A stretch of 64,000 nucleotides of DNA, taken from NCBI GenBank assembly GCA_017654735.1, contig JADPYG010000088.1:868001-932000 (forward strand). The letters run 5' to 3'. The position numbers were made by a program, and so were the translations under genes. Origin of the DNA: Vishniacozyma victoriae. Lineage: Eukaryota; Basidiomycota; Tremellomycetes; Tremellales; Bulleribasidiaceae. Below, piece after piece: positions 12,011 to 24,530 of this stretch. The notes beneath the pieces were generated by a model. The model did no database searches, was not told the DNA's origin, and saw nothing but the letters and a program-made list of their open reading frames with translations. Position 1 is the first letter of the stretch; each line of letters begins with the position of its first letter.

Positions 12011-13221
12011 ATGTCAGCATCGCCAGCAAAGGCGAGCGCAGGAGATGGAGATGGCGCTTCCGCATCTGCACCCAATATGACCGAGGTCGAAATGTCAGTC
12101 CAGCGTTCATGCATCAACCTTGGAGTGAAGATGAGACTGACGATTATAGGGAGACTGCATTTTTAAGAAGCGTTGTAGATACAAGACCTGGTATGTCCCC
12201 TATCTTCACTGGACATCATGAAGAGTCGGTGAAGGGCCGAGCTGACGTTCAGTTGGACCACATAAACACTTCCTCGTCATTCAGCTACAAGCAGACCTGT
12301 TCCGCCGTACAGAGACCATGATGCCCATAGAGGAGATATGGCGCAGAATAGAAGACATGTTTGACGTAAGAGCATTAGATAGAATGGTACGTAATTTTGG
12401 CGCTTCAACCCTTCAACAGCACTGACCACCAGGCCTCACCAGAATCCATCCCCGACTCGCCGAAATCACTCTCACCCCTGCCCAAATCCAGCCGACATCC
12501 CCAACGCGAACGTGCCACTTCCGAATCATCACTGAGTAACCCATCTCGCTCACCGTCTCCTGCCAAACCGTCCAAATCCGCCAAACTCATCAACTCCTCA
12601 TACTTCGGTACACCCTTCACCCTCCCTTACTTTCGATTAAACCAAAATGAATGGAAGCCAACCGTACCCGCGGGTGAGGCTATGAAAAGGCAAAGAAGTC
12701 GTTCCGTCGCTTCCGGCAGTACGCATACTGATACGGAGAAAGGGTTCATGTTGAATGAAGAGGAAGTGGAGATGAATGGTCCAGAACTACAAACTTGGCA
12801 CGATACGATCTACGATGGACGACCTACTGAAGGAGTTGATCAGGCCGCGGAAGAAGAATTATGGGATGTTGCTCAGAAGCAGATTGCAGAAAGGGATGCA
12901 GCTGCTGAACGAGCTGTCGCGAAGGAAGAGAAGGCAAAGCCAAAGAAAAGGGCAGGTAGACCAAGTAAGGCGAGGAAGGAAAAGGAGGATACCAGCGAAT
13001 TATCAGATGCTGCAGCAGACGCAGCGGCGGATGAGGAGGAGGAAGAAGAAGCGCCAAAGATGACAAGAGGAAGGAGGGCGAATGCAGGCAAGAGGAGGCG
13101 AGGTAGTACTGCGAAAGAAGAGAGTGAGGATGAAAAGGAAGTCAAAGATGCCGTGAGTGATACCTACCGCATAGTGATAACCGCTGACAAGCATAAGAAA
13201 AACAAACGAAAGCGAAAGTAG
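12011..13221 (+). CDS. EAF7: EAF7/MRGBP-like subunit of the NuA4 histone acetyltransferase
   Basis: Eaf7 (human MRGBP) is a small NuA4 subunit that acts in nuclear histone H4/H2A acetylation. It starts at ATG 12011 (MSASPAKASAG). Joining four exons gives the family core: VEMETAFLRSVVDTRPVGPHKHF, then LVIQLQADLFRRTETMM, then PIEEIWRRIEDMFDVRALDRM, the short conserved helical unit of Eaf7. A Ser/Pro-rich stretch follows, then FGTPFTLPYFRLN, then a charged tail of Lys/Arg and acidic runs with a GRPSKARK AT-hook-like motif and a final KKNKRKRK that looks like a nuclear signal. A last intron at about 13153-13197 with an AAG acceptor is possible; reading through it also stays open. Confidence 0.75.
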
Positions 13222-13685
13222 CCTGGCGGCCGGTTTGCGAGAGTCCATATATATTGAGAGCCATCGATGGCATCGTAGAGTTGTACATATAATGTAGATG
13301 CGAAACGAGCAAGTGCATGACCGACAGGCAAAGTTGTGGTTCGAGGCGTCCTTCGAAATACTGACCAGGTTCTTTGGTCGCTGGTCTCGTTTCGCCACGT
13401 CTCGGCGACATCTGCTGATATATAGTGAGGTGTCACCATCCCGATGGTAGATATCAGTGTTTCTTAGCTACATGCACGAGTCAGTATGTCAATGAGCCAA
13501 TTGTGGATAAAGCTGTGTCTAGTGAGAACTCTCACTGTCATTACCTTGAGGCAATTTGTAGCACATACATGAAGCTCGCAAGGGCAGTATTTGTAACTCA
13601 ATAACTAATGTAAAAGCAAAAAGGACTACAAGTCTAAAATATATATACACAAAAACATGAGTACGAGGCACCAGGCCATATCTAA
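13222..13685. other. Convergent 3' intergenic region
   Basis: 464 bases between two stop codons (the EAF7-like gene on plus, the large disordered protein on minus). It is A/T-rich towards 13,600-13,660. Minus-strand open frames at 13,142-13,439 overlap each other and match nothing I recognise. No gene is called. Confidence 0.6.
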
Positions 13686-16600
13686 TTAACGTTGCACTTG
13701 GGCGGTACTAGGTCTATCCCGTTTAGGAGGCATAGGCCCAGACGCGAGTGGTGAAGGAACAGGCGATCTTTCCTTCGGATTCCATCGATTCGGCCGGAGA
13801 TGATTCGGGAGGTGGGAATCGATTATCTCTTGGGGTATCTGCTCGGCCTGAGTCGTACTTGGTCTCTTCCTCAGAATCGGTTTGAGAGGCGGTTTCGCGA
13901 GTCGCGAGGAGGAGGCAGAAGTGGGTATAGATCCAGCTGGTTTCTGAATCAGTGAGGAAATCGTGTTTCTCGCTTCCTCCCTATGTTGTTCCATTGCCCT
14001 CTTGAAAACTGGATCTTCGACAAGGTAATGAGTCGGCTGAGGATTGAGGTTTGTCCATTCACTCCCTTCGATTCTGCCTTCAATGGGTCGAATGGCGACT
14101 GCGAATGGATGGCAGTTCCTCATGTGTGGTGGAACTGTATTCTGCATTAGGACAATACCAGTTGTCGTTGCGGGTTCAGTCATGGAGGATACCGACGAAG
14201 AAGAGACGGTAGATCGAATAAGAGCTACTCTGTCCGGTCCATCGGAAGCTCTTTCTGGCCTTTTACCAGCTGCTTTTGATGATAACGGCCGAGGGGTCGA
14301 ATTCTGCATCGAGCTGATATCGGTTCTCGATCCGGATTGGGCCATAGAAGAAACGGAAGAGGACGAAGCGGTAGACCGAGGAAGAAGAGATCTTGCCAGT
14401 CCGCCGGAGGGAGTTGCTGGTATTCTGCTTAGTGGCTCCTGAGACTGGAACGGGTCAGGCCCAATATCTTGAGGGAACAGCGGAGATGGTGTCCCAAGCT
14501 TTTGAACAGACTTTGGAAGAGGCGGTAAAGGCGGAGCGATCTCGGCTGGTGGCGAAGGCGTAGTCCTCGCCAACTTGAAGGTCGAGAGCGATCTCGGCCT
14601 GGTCAATCTCTGCCAGAGAGAAGGAGTAGAAGTGGGCGGTGCAGGTGTTACAGGAGCAGGTTTTGATGCAGACTCGTTTTCCTTGTTTCGAGCGGCATGA
14701 GGAGTGGTCGGGGCTCGGGCTCGGGGACTCTTCGAAACAGGAGATTTGGGAGTGGTCGATGGATTCCACTTGCGGATGTTTGGATCGATAGGCGAAAGTG
14801 ACTGGATATTTGGGAGAGTCCGATCTGGTCTGAATAGTACATGAGACTCCATCGGTGGTGCCTTGATAGATACAGGAGGAGTGTATGGCCCATCTCTTGC
14901 TCGTGCCTTCATTTTCCTCGACCTGGTCCCAGGAGCTTCATGATCCGAATCAGTAGCGGGTCCTGATGTTTCCTCGATCGGGACCAGCTGATTCTCTGTC
15001 ACAATACGCTGTACAGAGGTATTGATTGCTCGCATCGTCAACGTTTCACCAGCTTTCAATAACCTGTCGAAGGTGTTTTTCCGAGCGAGTGGTTCGGATT
15101 GCGCTGCCTGCTCGTCATTCCCGATACTAGGCTTTGTCTTCTGAGGTAAAACTTTCGGTGGCACCAATCCTTTTCGCCTGTTCGACATTTCTACCGCATC
15201 TTCGAAAGTCATTTGTTCTTGCGGTTTCTCATCTTGTTTATCAGAACCATGACCGGAGTTGGAGAAATCATCAAGTGTGATAGCCGAGGTCGAAGGGCTG
15301 AACCTTCCATCCACATACTCTGCGATGTCTTGAATAGAGAGGCTACTACGATTCAAAGCGATAGATTGCCGTTTCTCGACTTGGTCTTGGACAATCGGCA
15401 CCTGGATGATGATACTTTGGACTCGAGGTGTGATAGGTCGTAGCGCAGAACTGGACGAGGAAGACGGGCCTTCACCACCGGACAAAGAATTGATCGATTT
15501 CGAAGATCCGACATTAGGTATAGCCGAGAACCAGACTGGTAACTCTTTCGAACTGCCTGGACGCGCCGCTTTGGGCTCGGGAATGATCTCTTTTCCTTTT
15601 CCTTTCCATTTAGCGGGTCCAATAATCGGCGAAGAAGATATCGAGGCAGCCAACGAGTCGCTTGATCCGAATGTTTGAAATTTAAGTAATTTCTCCAGTA
15701 CGAATGGCGGGGTTGGAGAGATTTGACTGGTACTCGATTGAGTTCTCGGTATGGGCGGCTTGGTTGACCCCGAAGGCGCTGTGGTATGCTTGATCAGAGA
15801 TGTCACAGGGTCGTGTTCCCCAAGAGCCGATCCGGCAGCTTCTCTCGCACTAAGTAGTTCTTCGAGATCGAATTCCGGATGGTTGGCAGGAGTGGCCCGT
15901 GAGGAGCCAGGACGAGAGGCGGAAGATAATGATCGTACTCTACCCACGAAACCTTTGGGCTTGATCGTTTCCGTTCCATCATTCGACGACTCGACCACAG
16001 TGGCGTCCGGCGTAATGGTTGACTCAACAGCAAGAGGTGACTTGGCCCTAGAATTGGGTCTAGCACCAACCGAGAAAGTCCTAATTCTCCCCATGATAGT
16101 CTTGGTCGATTCGGCTTTCGACTCGTTACTCTGCCCAGAGTTAGATTCCTCATGTACAAGACCCAAAGGCGATGGCGATATTCGAGCAGGAAACAGAGCA
16201 GACGCAGCAGATTTCGATCTCCTTCTACCAAGAGGACCTACAGGCTGGACAGGCTCGAGCGATGTTTCACGATCATACCGAGGAAAGTGGCCATCGCGGG
16301 CACTGCCAGACCGTGAAGATGGTCTCAGACCGAGTTTCGAAGTCATCCCCTTGATTGACTTTCCAGATCCGCTCTTGCCCGAGGCAATGGTATCGAATCT
16401 ACTGAGCTGTAAATCATCTCGAGATCGCAAGGCGAGTGGGGCAGAGTGGCTGGGATGGGCGATGCTGACTATCCCAGTCGAGGTGTCTGGTCGTTTGGAG
16501 AGTTTATGTTTGAGCCCAACGAGTAGACCGCCACTTCGGACGGGGGTGTTGCCAGAGGAATCGACTTGTCTGCTGGCAGGCGATGCGGTTCCAGGTCGAG

Positions 16601-19120
16601 ATGAGGTCAAGGGCTTTGGAAGCTTATCGGTCGAAGCGGGTGTATTGGGCCTGGAACGCTTGATACCAATAGCGCCAAACATTCGACCCACGGCACTGGT
16701 AGGCGGTCCTTGGGCAGGAGGCGTCGCTCCAGCACGTCGTGCCATTTTGACTTCTTCCAAGTTCCACTTTGGTGGCGAATTGTGAGCTGGCGGTCGCCCA
16801 ACCCGAGCTACTGGCATCTTTTCACTTTCGTAGACCGGCTGGAAGGTTTTCGAGAATGGAAAGAGAACTTGACCTCGACTTGGATCCAAAAAGGCAGGAA
16901 TGGCGAAGAAGGTCATTGGATATACGTCCTGCAAATCAGCTTTGGATCTCAATGCAGGGGATTAGTACTTACCCTAACACGTCTCTGCCTTCGAGACTTG
17001 GCTTTCTCCCGCTTGGTGACCAGATATTCAAACATCCATTCCACCTGACCAGTCTCATCATATCCGCATGCTGAATATACTCCTTCAACCTCGATATTGA
17101 GCTTGATCTTACCCCGTGTATGATCCTTGCCGGTACCATCGTTGATCATGACTCCCTTGAGCGTAGGCGTAGACTTGTTGGAATGAAAGAATGTCCATTT
17201 GGTCCGTTTCTTTGGCGGTTGACCAAAATGGACTGCACCAGTCTGTTGGAACGGTTGTGGTTTAGGTGGAGGATCGTGCCATCGGATGGCTTTGGCAAGC
17301 GCTTGATCTTCCTTCTTTTGCCAGTATTCGGGTCGACTAACTCGCCTAATTGGTAATGTGCACCAAACTGGGAGACCGGAATCTTGATTGACAATGAGTT
17401 CGAGTTTGGTAGATCTGTCCACCTTGGCCAAGTCCTCTGGCAGTGGTTTCGGTTCGAGTTCTTCGGGTAGTTCGTCCTCGTCTTCGGCCTCAGATTCGGC
17501 GACCGGATCCACGTCCGGGTCTTCCAGCTCGTCAAGGAGCCTCGAGATATCGAGTTTTTTCTGTTCCTCAGAGCCGGGTGCTGAAGGTCCTGCCTCCCCG
17601 CTTTCTACCACCTTTGTCGAGGGTTCAGCCTTCCCGTCTTCCACCACTTGTTTCGACGTTTCAGTCTCCTCATCTTCCATGTCCATCGCTGGTGGCGGAA
17701 GCTTGAGCAGATGTTTCGGAAGAGACGGTACAGGAGGTGTAGTGCGATCTTCAAGATCTCGACTCGGTCGACCAGGAGTTCCACCAGCATGCTCGATGGC
17801 TCTCTCGTGGTCTACATCGATAGATCGACGACCGGTAGTATCAAGCTGAAGTCCGTCGGACGTATGGTTCCTAGGGGTGGGAGCGATAAGCTTAGGTCGC
17901 TTGAGGATGGTGATAGCAGCGGGGCCAAGGACGTTGGGAGATCGTTCGACGGGGGCAGTCGAAGGCCTGAATGATGATTTGGCAGGTAGGAATCGTCGAT
18001 CGACATGCACGCCGTCCGATACCTCGTGAAGTCGAGGGACACCTTGCTCACTGATTCCGCGTGGCGGGAGAGGAAGAGGTACATCATGATGGGCAGGGGT
18101 GATGAGCTCGGTATTGAAAGACTCGGGGGATGTCTTTTCGGTTTCGTCCAAAGAGGGAGCTTCGGCTTGAGGTAGTGCGTCGGGCAGATGAGACGCTGCG
18201 AGTGGATCCGCGGTCGACGTGACGCCTGGAGTCGAATCGTCATCTTCGGCCTCTTCGTCGATAACGGTTTCTCGGACGTTATCGTTGTTCGCGTATTCGC
18301 TTTCATCGGTCCATCGACGTTCAGGGACATACCAGGACGAAGAGGTACTAGCTTTCCTATCCGAAATTTCATCGTCATCATATCGTGACTCCGGCGAATC
18401 AGGTTCAAGAGGTCCATTGTCCTTTTCATCCTCATCGTTTGCCTCGCCAGGGGCCGGTGCGCCGAAAACATTCGTATTAAAGCGGACCATGACTTGAGGT
18501 TTGTAATGTGCTCGATAGAATTCCTCAGGGGTCATGGTATCGTCTTCACTCCGAGCTGTTGGGGTGACGGTGAGAAACTCTGCATCTTGCATCTCCTCCG
18601 GAACCGCCTGCGATACGACGCTTCTGTCGATATTCCTTTCAATCGCAAGCTCGCTAGCTCGAGTGCCGTTGTCGAGGATGGTTGGGACTTCGATATCATC
18701 CTCGCCGTCCGATTGATTTCCTTCCGTATGACTATTGGAAAACCTCATGTAGGATTGAACGATTGAATTAACATTATCGTCATCATCGTCACAGACTGAT
18801 GATGCTCGCTCTTGTTGGCGTAGGTTGAATGACAAAGCTTGCGCGACCGATGGTCTTGGTCGTCGTCGGGGAGGAGTGCGATTGGTACGACTTGGCGATG
18901 GAGGAGAGTATCGAAGTTTCGACCTTGGAACGACTAGTATAGGTGAGGGAGCGACGCGTCGTAGTCGTTCACATGAAGAAGGAGTGGACGGGAGGGTATG
19001 GCCGTTCACTCTGGGAGGAGTTCGGTGTTTGTTGGTCACAGCCGAACAATAAGGACTGATCATGCCTGTCGAATTTTGGGCCTCAACGCCTGCAAGGCAG
19101 GATTGAGAGGTGGTTTGCAT
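13686..19120 (-). CDS. Large, mostly disordered protein with one compact central segment (unknown)
   Basis: Two long exons join across a 44-nt intron (16929-16972; GTAAGT donor, GCTGATTTGCAG acceptor) to give 1796 residues. The first ATG in frame is at 19120 (MQTTSQSC); the frame extends further upstream without an ATG. Most of the protein is Ser/Pro/Arg/acidic low complexity. A compact, non-repetitive segment spans residues about 590-760, before and after the splice: LELIVNQDSGLPVWCTLPIRR, WTFFHSNKSTPTLKGVMIND, GKIKLNIEVEGVYSACGYDE, VEWMFEYLVTKRE, then DVYPMTFFAIPAFLDPSRGQ. The intron sits inside this segment, which supports the join. The long tail is rich in short basic-serine motifs (RSRSLS, RPGSS) of the kind seen in kinase targets and polarity or septation proteins. 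I do not recognise the family. Confidence 0.7.
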
Positions 19121-19477
19121 TGTAGATTGATAGAAGGGGAGAGGGAACAAGCACTATTGTGCAAGCTTGCGATTAGAGAGAAAGAAGAGGGATCGCGACG
19201 CGTTAAATCACGTACAGAGGGCGAGGATGATAGATCACAGTGCTAGCATGTCACGGTTGACAAGCTAGTGGATGGTGAAGAGGGATAAAAGAGTGCAAAC
19301 AAGCACAGTAAGAGTAAGGTAGATATATGAAAGAGAGAGTGAGAGAAAGAAAAAGAGAACGACGAGATGGAAGGGTTGAGTGAGTTTGGAGGGCATACAC
19401 GTTGGATGAAACAAACTCTTGCATAGCTCAAAGATCGAGCCTGGCCAACGATCGTGATTGTGAAACCAGACCCGTTC
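19121..19477. other. Intergenic region upstream of the large disordered protein
   Basis: About 357 bases between the start of the large protein and the end of the dioxygenase gene, both on minus. It contains purine-rich GAGAGA runs at 19,325-19,370. Nothing else stands out. Confidence 0.5.
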
Positions 19478-20968
19478 TCACATTAATGCAATTAAACCTA
19501 GTTCACTGTCCATTAGCAATTGAACACTGCAACGAAACGGAGGAATGCAATATGTAATGAGAGACATCCAACATACCGCTTAACCTGATCACCAACGAGC
19601 ATATCTCCATAATCTTTCTGCGGACCGAAACGGGATTCTGCTTGTTCACGTAATGGCGGAATAGGGGAAAGAAGGTAATCGGGCGACAAATGCCAGAACT
19701 ATAGATCCGATCAATAAACGGACTTCGGGAAGGAAATAAGGTAAACTTACAAATGTCGATGAAATCCGGATCGATGGACGGGAAGGGAATTCAGCTTTTC
19801 GCGCTGCTAATCGCTAACTTGTCAGCGCGTCCACGCCAAGACGTCAGGGGAATACAAACCTCCAGTGTTTGGGCATTGCATATAACTTCGTGGAATCCAG
19901 CTGAATCGTCAACTTTGTAAGTGTGGGAGACATACCTTTGATCAAGCCACCGGACGCCCATTCCAGCTGTTTGCCCGCCTGTACAAGTAGACATCCAGGG
20001 GGTATACGGACCGCCATCCGCTTTCCAGAGTTCCTAGCCCAAATGTTTACTATATCCTCAGCTTCGACACCGTGTGGTGGACTAAAATGACTCACAACCG
20101 GGATATCGAGATTGACCATGTATCGTCAGGAAGTTCAGATCCGAGTGGAACCCAGCAAAGATCCTACCCATCAGCTCTTCCTTCACATGACCAGGGCGAC
20201 ATACGTATCAGGTTTTCCGAATCGGTCCAGATCCGTAGCAGTAGGTGCAAGTAAATGAGACCCATATTTCCCAGCATCTACGAAATAATCCTGCTCAAGT
20301 CCCAACCCAACAGCCAGCATCTGGGATACACCTTCAACCCTACCTATCAGCATTGTCTCATCGGAGGGGACATACGCATTCTTCATATGACCTCCCCATT
20401 CTGCTACATTCTTTTCCCATGTTTCACCAAAGTTGGCTGGGGTGACATTTGGGATCTCGGAATGAGGGAAAGCGGACTTGTATGGCGGGTCGGTTGTCAT
20501 TTTGTGGAAGAACCTACAGATAAGCTGGACCTGAAGTGGATCTCGGTAAACGTACCTGCACTTGGGGTCGGCTCCGTTACCAGAGATATCAAGTGGTCTT
20601 TCTGATTCATCCAGCCCGGATATGATCTTGAGGCACTCATCATCCTTTCCACATTTTGGTTTCTCGGTGTTCTCTAATGTCACTCCCTACTAATCAGCTG
20701 AACCGCCAAAGCCATGAAAGGGATAGCATACAACCTGATAGCCCCACTCGGGCCTTTCATCTTTCTGCAACACCTCCCTATCTTGCGCAAAGTAATCCTC
20801 AAACAAATCAATGAATCTATCATTCGATTCTTTAGGTGCTCTCGAGTCTTTGACGATAAGCGCCCCTGTCAAAATCAAGGACTCGGCTGCTTTTCGAGCT
20901 TCTTCCAACCCTTCTTTGGATGTTGGATCCGCGATGAATGCGTCTAGGGATACTGTTGTCAAGTCCAT
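19478..20968 (-). CDS. 2-oxoglutarate/Fe(II)-dependent dioxygenase
   Basis: Non-haem iron oxygenase of the isopenicillin-N-synthase-like type. It starts at ATG 20968 (MDLTTVSLDAFIADP) and has about seven exons. The N-terminal DIOX_N part includes ESLILTGALIVKDSRAP. The iron ligands are His and Asp of FAGFHSDLNFLTIHG (about 20,100) and His of GFHEVICNAQT (about 19,870). A strand-rich core includes RMAVRIPPGCLLVQAGKQLEWASGG. The C-terminus PDYLLSPIPPL, YGDMLVGDQVKR then reaches an uncertain last intron: if spliced (GTATGT to TTGCAG) the stop is at 19478; unspliced it is at 19513. The substrate is unknown. The gene is divergent from prefoldin subunit 1, with 196 bp between starts. Confidence 0.82.
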
Positions 20969-21164
20969 TGTTGGTGTAGAGTAGTTGCTACTATTTCATC
21001 CCTGCTCAGCATCTTGGCAGCACATGAGTTTATCTTACGGTAGCACGCGGTACCGGTACATTTAAGCGATTACTTTCTCACGGTATTCTAAAGAGAATGG
21101 ATCAACTGTTCTTCCATAGACAGATAGACAGTGAGCAAAGACCTTTTGATAACGATCAAGCACC

Positions 21165-21741
21165 ATGTCAAATCTATCAGATGATACACTGAGGAAGGTC
21201 AGTCAGCTGTCGAGCTCAACCCACTTGTAGGAGCGTTGAAGCTGATACCTAGATCCTGGAGCAAATACAGGGACAAGTGAGCTATGATCTGCGCTCCGAG
21301 CCTGTAGCTAATGATTCCAGGCAGTCGCATCCCAGCGAGCACTATCCCTCGTTCGAGCCCAGATACAATCAAAAGAGAAAGAGCGAAAGATCCTGAATCT
21401 TACAATGAGAGAGATCAACGCTATACCAAAAGACGACTCGGAAGTGAAGTTATATAAAGGTGTCGGAAAGATGTATGTCTATTCCCTTTCAGTAGGATGT
21501 AGACTGACAAGCAGGTTCATGATGAGAGAGAGAGATACACTAGATAGTGATAATGTCAAGATGGAAAAGACGATAGCGGATGATTTGGAACAGTTGGGCA
21601 AAAAGGCAAAATACCTGGAAAAGCAGTTTAACGAGGCAAACTCGCAGTTGAGGGATATCGTGAGTTTGACGACTACAGGTTTGCATAGGTATGGTGCTGA
21701 TGAGTAGTTCCACAGTCAGGCAAGAGCCCAGGAGGCATAGT
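21165..21741 (+). CDS. PFD1: Prefoldin subunit 1 (beta-type)
   Basis: One of the four beta-type subunits of the hexameric cytosolic prefoldin chaperone, which hands unfolded actin and tubulin to the CCT chaperonin. Five exons join to MSNLSDDTLRK, then ILEQIQGQ, then AVASQRALSLVRAQIQSKEK, then ERKILNLTMREINAIPKDD, KLYKGVGKM, and FMMRERDTLDSDNVKMEKTI, the second coiled-coil arm. It ends QLRDIFHSQARAQEA with TAG at 21739-21741. At about 125 residues, the size and the two helices flanking a beta hairpin fit the family. The first exon is only 33 nt, so automated prediction may miss it. Confidence 0.92.
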
Positions 21742-22031
21742 ATAGACGATCGGAGGAAGAGGAGCATCATTGTACCATATCTCATGCACGCTATGACATT
21801 CGACAACACGAGCACGACCTGGTCCGAGAAGGCTTGTGATCCGATTGTAATCGCTTAGGGTGAATGGATTGGTGTTGACCCTATCAAGATCATGCTCGAC
21901 TGCTCAACTTCCATGTGTCGCTGCACCTGTAACTACATCTGCACCATCCCACTCGTGATCCACCCCTGGATCGCTCGACACTTGCAACGAGCAGACTATG
22001 CATTATGCTAAGAAACCATCTAATCTAGTAT

Positions 22032-23574
22032 CTAGGCAAACTCGGTAAACTTGCCCTCTGGCAAAGTCTTGGCCTTGTTGACAAGCTCAGCCTTGGCTCC
22101 TTGTCCAGCACCAGCCTTCTCGACCTTCTCCTTCAAATCCCGAACATCCTCTGGGTCAAGGGACTCAACGAGGAGATCAAGCTCGGCGAGCTGCTTCTCG
22201 ATGACGGAGGGGGAGGGAGAGGTACCTTCAGCTTGGAAGTAGTTGGATGCGACGATGACAGTGGAGATGGCCTATTTGTCAGTATGTATCACAAAAGAGA
22301 AAAGACAGGGCGTACCTTCTTCCACTTCTTCAAGTTCTTCCTAGCGGCTTCCTTTGCCTTCTTGGCGGCCTCTCGGTCACCCTTGCTAGCTTCCAAAGCC
22401 TTCTTTTCAGCCTCCTTCTTCTCGGCTTCCTCCTTCTTCTTCTGGTCCTCTGCCTTCTTCTTCTCGGCAGCGCTCAATGGCTTAGCAGCAGCAGAGGCAC
22501 CTCCCTTCTTGGCGGCTCGAGCGGCCTTCTCATCGGCCTTGATCCTCTTGATTCGGGGATCGTTGGCGAGAACATCATCAACAAGTTGTCGAAGTCGGGT
22601 AGAATCATCCTTCTTTCTCCTTGCTCGTTCAGACTTGTTCTTTTTCTCGGCGAATCGCTTCTCGTCTCGACTGTCATATCAGCTCACGTCCACTATGAAC
22701 ATAGAAAGGGGGGACATACGAATCAGATCCCTCGTTGGCCTCTTTGTCGTGCCATTCGAAAGACCTCCAACTGTCAAAGTTGTACCAAGCATCGTAGAAT
22801 CCTTCGACTTCCTTCTTAGAAGCATCGTTTCCACCAAAAGCAGGCATAGGCTGGGTCTTGGAGAACCTGGCCTCTCGAGCAAAGATGGGTGCGATGGTCT
22901 CGCAGTATTTCTCGGCGGGGATGGACTTGAGGTCGGGAACCTCGTCTTCAATGTTCCAGTCGACGGAATCGAATTGACGTCTTCGCTCGGCGTTGGTCAA
23001 TGTCTCGTTGGCTGACTGTCAGCCACAGTCATAATGAGCTAACAACGAGACCCACCCTTCTGGATACACTTGAAGAAACCATCATCACTGGTTCCACCAC
23101 CACCAGCAGCCTTCTTGTCGGGGTGGTGTCGAAGAACCTTCCTTCGGTCTACTATCAGCTATGCCGGACAAGTATTGAACCAGATAGCTTACGAGCAACC
23201 CGGATATGATCCTCAGTAGCCTTGTACCTCAAGTTTCCAAGTCCAAGAACAGCATAATGATCCTGCTTCTTCCACTCCTTGGGGTCACTTGCCAACAAGT
23301 CCTTCTCCTCTTCCTCTTCTCCTAGACCAGGGTATAGGTCTCCCTCTCCAGCAACATTGTTTGCAGCAGCGTAAGCCTCTCGGGAAGCAGTAACTTCGGC
23401 GTCATCCTGCTCGAAACTCCTCTGGAGAATCTGTCGTCGGGCGGAACCGATGAAAGATGGTCCAGCGGGGTAGACTGGTAGTTGGACGGGGGAAGAGAGC
23501 TTCTTGGGAGAAGGCTTCGAGTAGCCCGATGGGGCGGTTGTGAGTGTGAGTGGGATTGTACCGATGGATGCCAT
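22032..23574 (-). CDS. ZUO1: Zuotin, ribosome-associated J-protein
   Basis: Hsp40 partner that, with Ssz1, forms the ribosome-associated complex and stimulates the Ssb Hsp70 on nascent chains. It starts at ATG 23574 ([11 protein letters not shown]). The J domain begins at [20 protein letters not shown] and carries the HPD motif in VLRHHPDKK. The zuotin homology region follows: [57 protein letters not shown]. Then comes a highly charged Lys/Glu helix (about 22,290-22,480) that binds the ribosome in characterised homologues, and a C-terminal helical part ending [10 protein letters not shown] (TAG 22032-22034). Four introns. Length and domain order match fungal zuotins. Confidence 0.95.
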
Positions 23575-23877
23575 TTTGTATGGTATGTGGGTGTAGTAGG
23601 TGGTTCAGAGGGGCAGTAATTTTCGGGACAAGGGTGAAATATATTTCATCCTCCCTTTTAGTGTATTTCACAACCGCCACCTCTGTCCGTTCACTTGATA
23701 TCTGTCTGACCACCTATACATCACCTTCTTAGCTGTATCTCACTACTCAAGGGCATCACAAGCTCACACATACATTGGATATTCATCGAAATCATTGTAC
23801 CACCCAGCGAAAATCACCCGGAAACGTTCGAGACCAGCTACACCACCACCTACCCAACACCCGCAATATAATCGAAG
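23575..23877. other. Divergent promoter region of zuotin and SF3B6
   Basis: 303 bases between divergent starts. An A/T-rich GAAATATATTTC palindrome-like stretch lies near 23,636. The half nearest the plus-strand gene is CA/CC-rich, typical of a 5' leader. Nothing coding. Confidence 0.55.
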
Positions 23878-24530
23878 ATGCAGCGTCCGCAAGACCCTAT
23901 AGCTCAGAGGACATTATTGTAAGGTTCCATGGGGCCTAAGAATGCACACCAAGCTGACCAGATAGCGTCAAGAACTTGTAAGTCTGACCCCACCCACAAA
24001 GTTCATCATCCGCCATTCTCCAGCTCGCTTCGTGCTACTTCTTCTCGGCCATCAGGAGGTGACAACGACTAACAAGCAGGGACTGGAATATCAAGGGAGA
24101 AGATATTTACGAGCTATTCGGTAGATATGGAGGTATCAGACAGGTCCGTATAGGTACAGACCAGAAATTAGGGACGAAAGGAACAGCGTATATTGTCAGT
24201 CACCCCTCAGCTGGCTTGGTCCTGGACGGTCAAAGCTGATGAACAGGTATATGAGAGCCCGGATGATGCCAAGGAGGCAATCACGCATTTGAACGGTTTC
24301 AATTTCTCCGGACGTTATATTGTTGGTAAGTCAACTCCCACCATGCCCTGAGGTTCATCTCCTTTCTACTGGCTGGCTGCTCCTGATTTATAGGAAAAAG
24401 CTAATGTACAGTCCTATACCACCATCCATCAAAAGCACAGGCTTCGGCGGTTGCAAAAGCAGAAATCAGAGCTAGAGAACAGGCATTGGCAGATGAGAAA
24501 CGTAGATTGGGATTGCATGATGAGGTCTAG
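23878..24530 (+). CDS. SF3B6: Splicing factor 3B subunit 6 (p14)
   Basis: p14 is the single-RRM subunit of the U2 snRNP SF3b complex that lies next to the branch-point adenosine. It starts at ATG 23878 (MQRPQDPIAQR). Five short exons join to RTLLFVKNLDWNIKGEDIYE (RNP2-like start of the RRM), LFGRYGGIRQVRIGTDQKLG, GTAYIVYESPDDAKEAITHL (RNP1 region) and GFNFSGRYIVVLYHHPSKA. It ends EKRRLGLHDEV with TAG at 24528-24530. The exon for FVKNL is only 12 nt long, between two introns, so it is easily missed. About 124 residues, matching the family. Confidence 0.93.
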
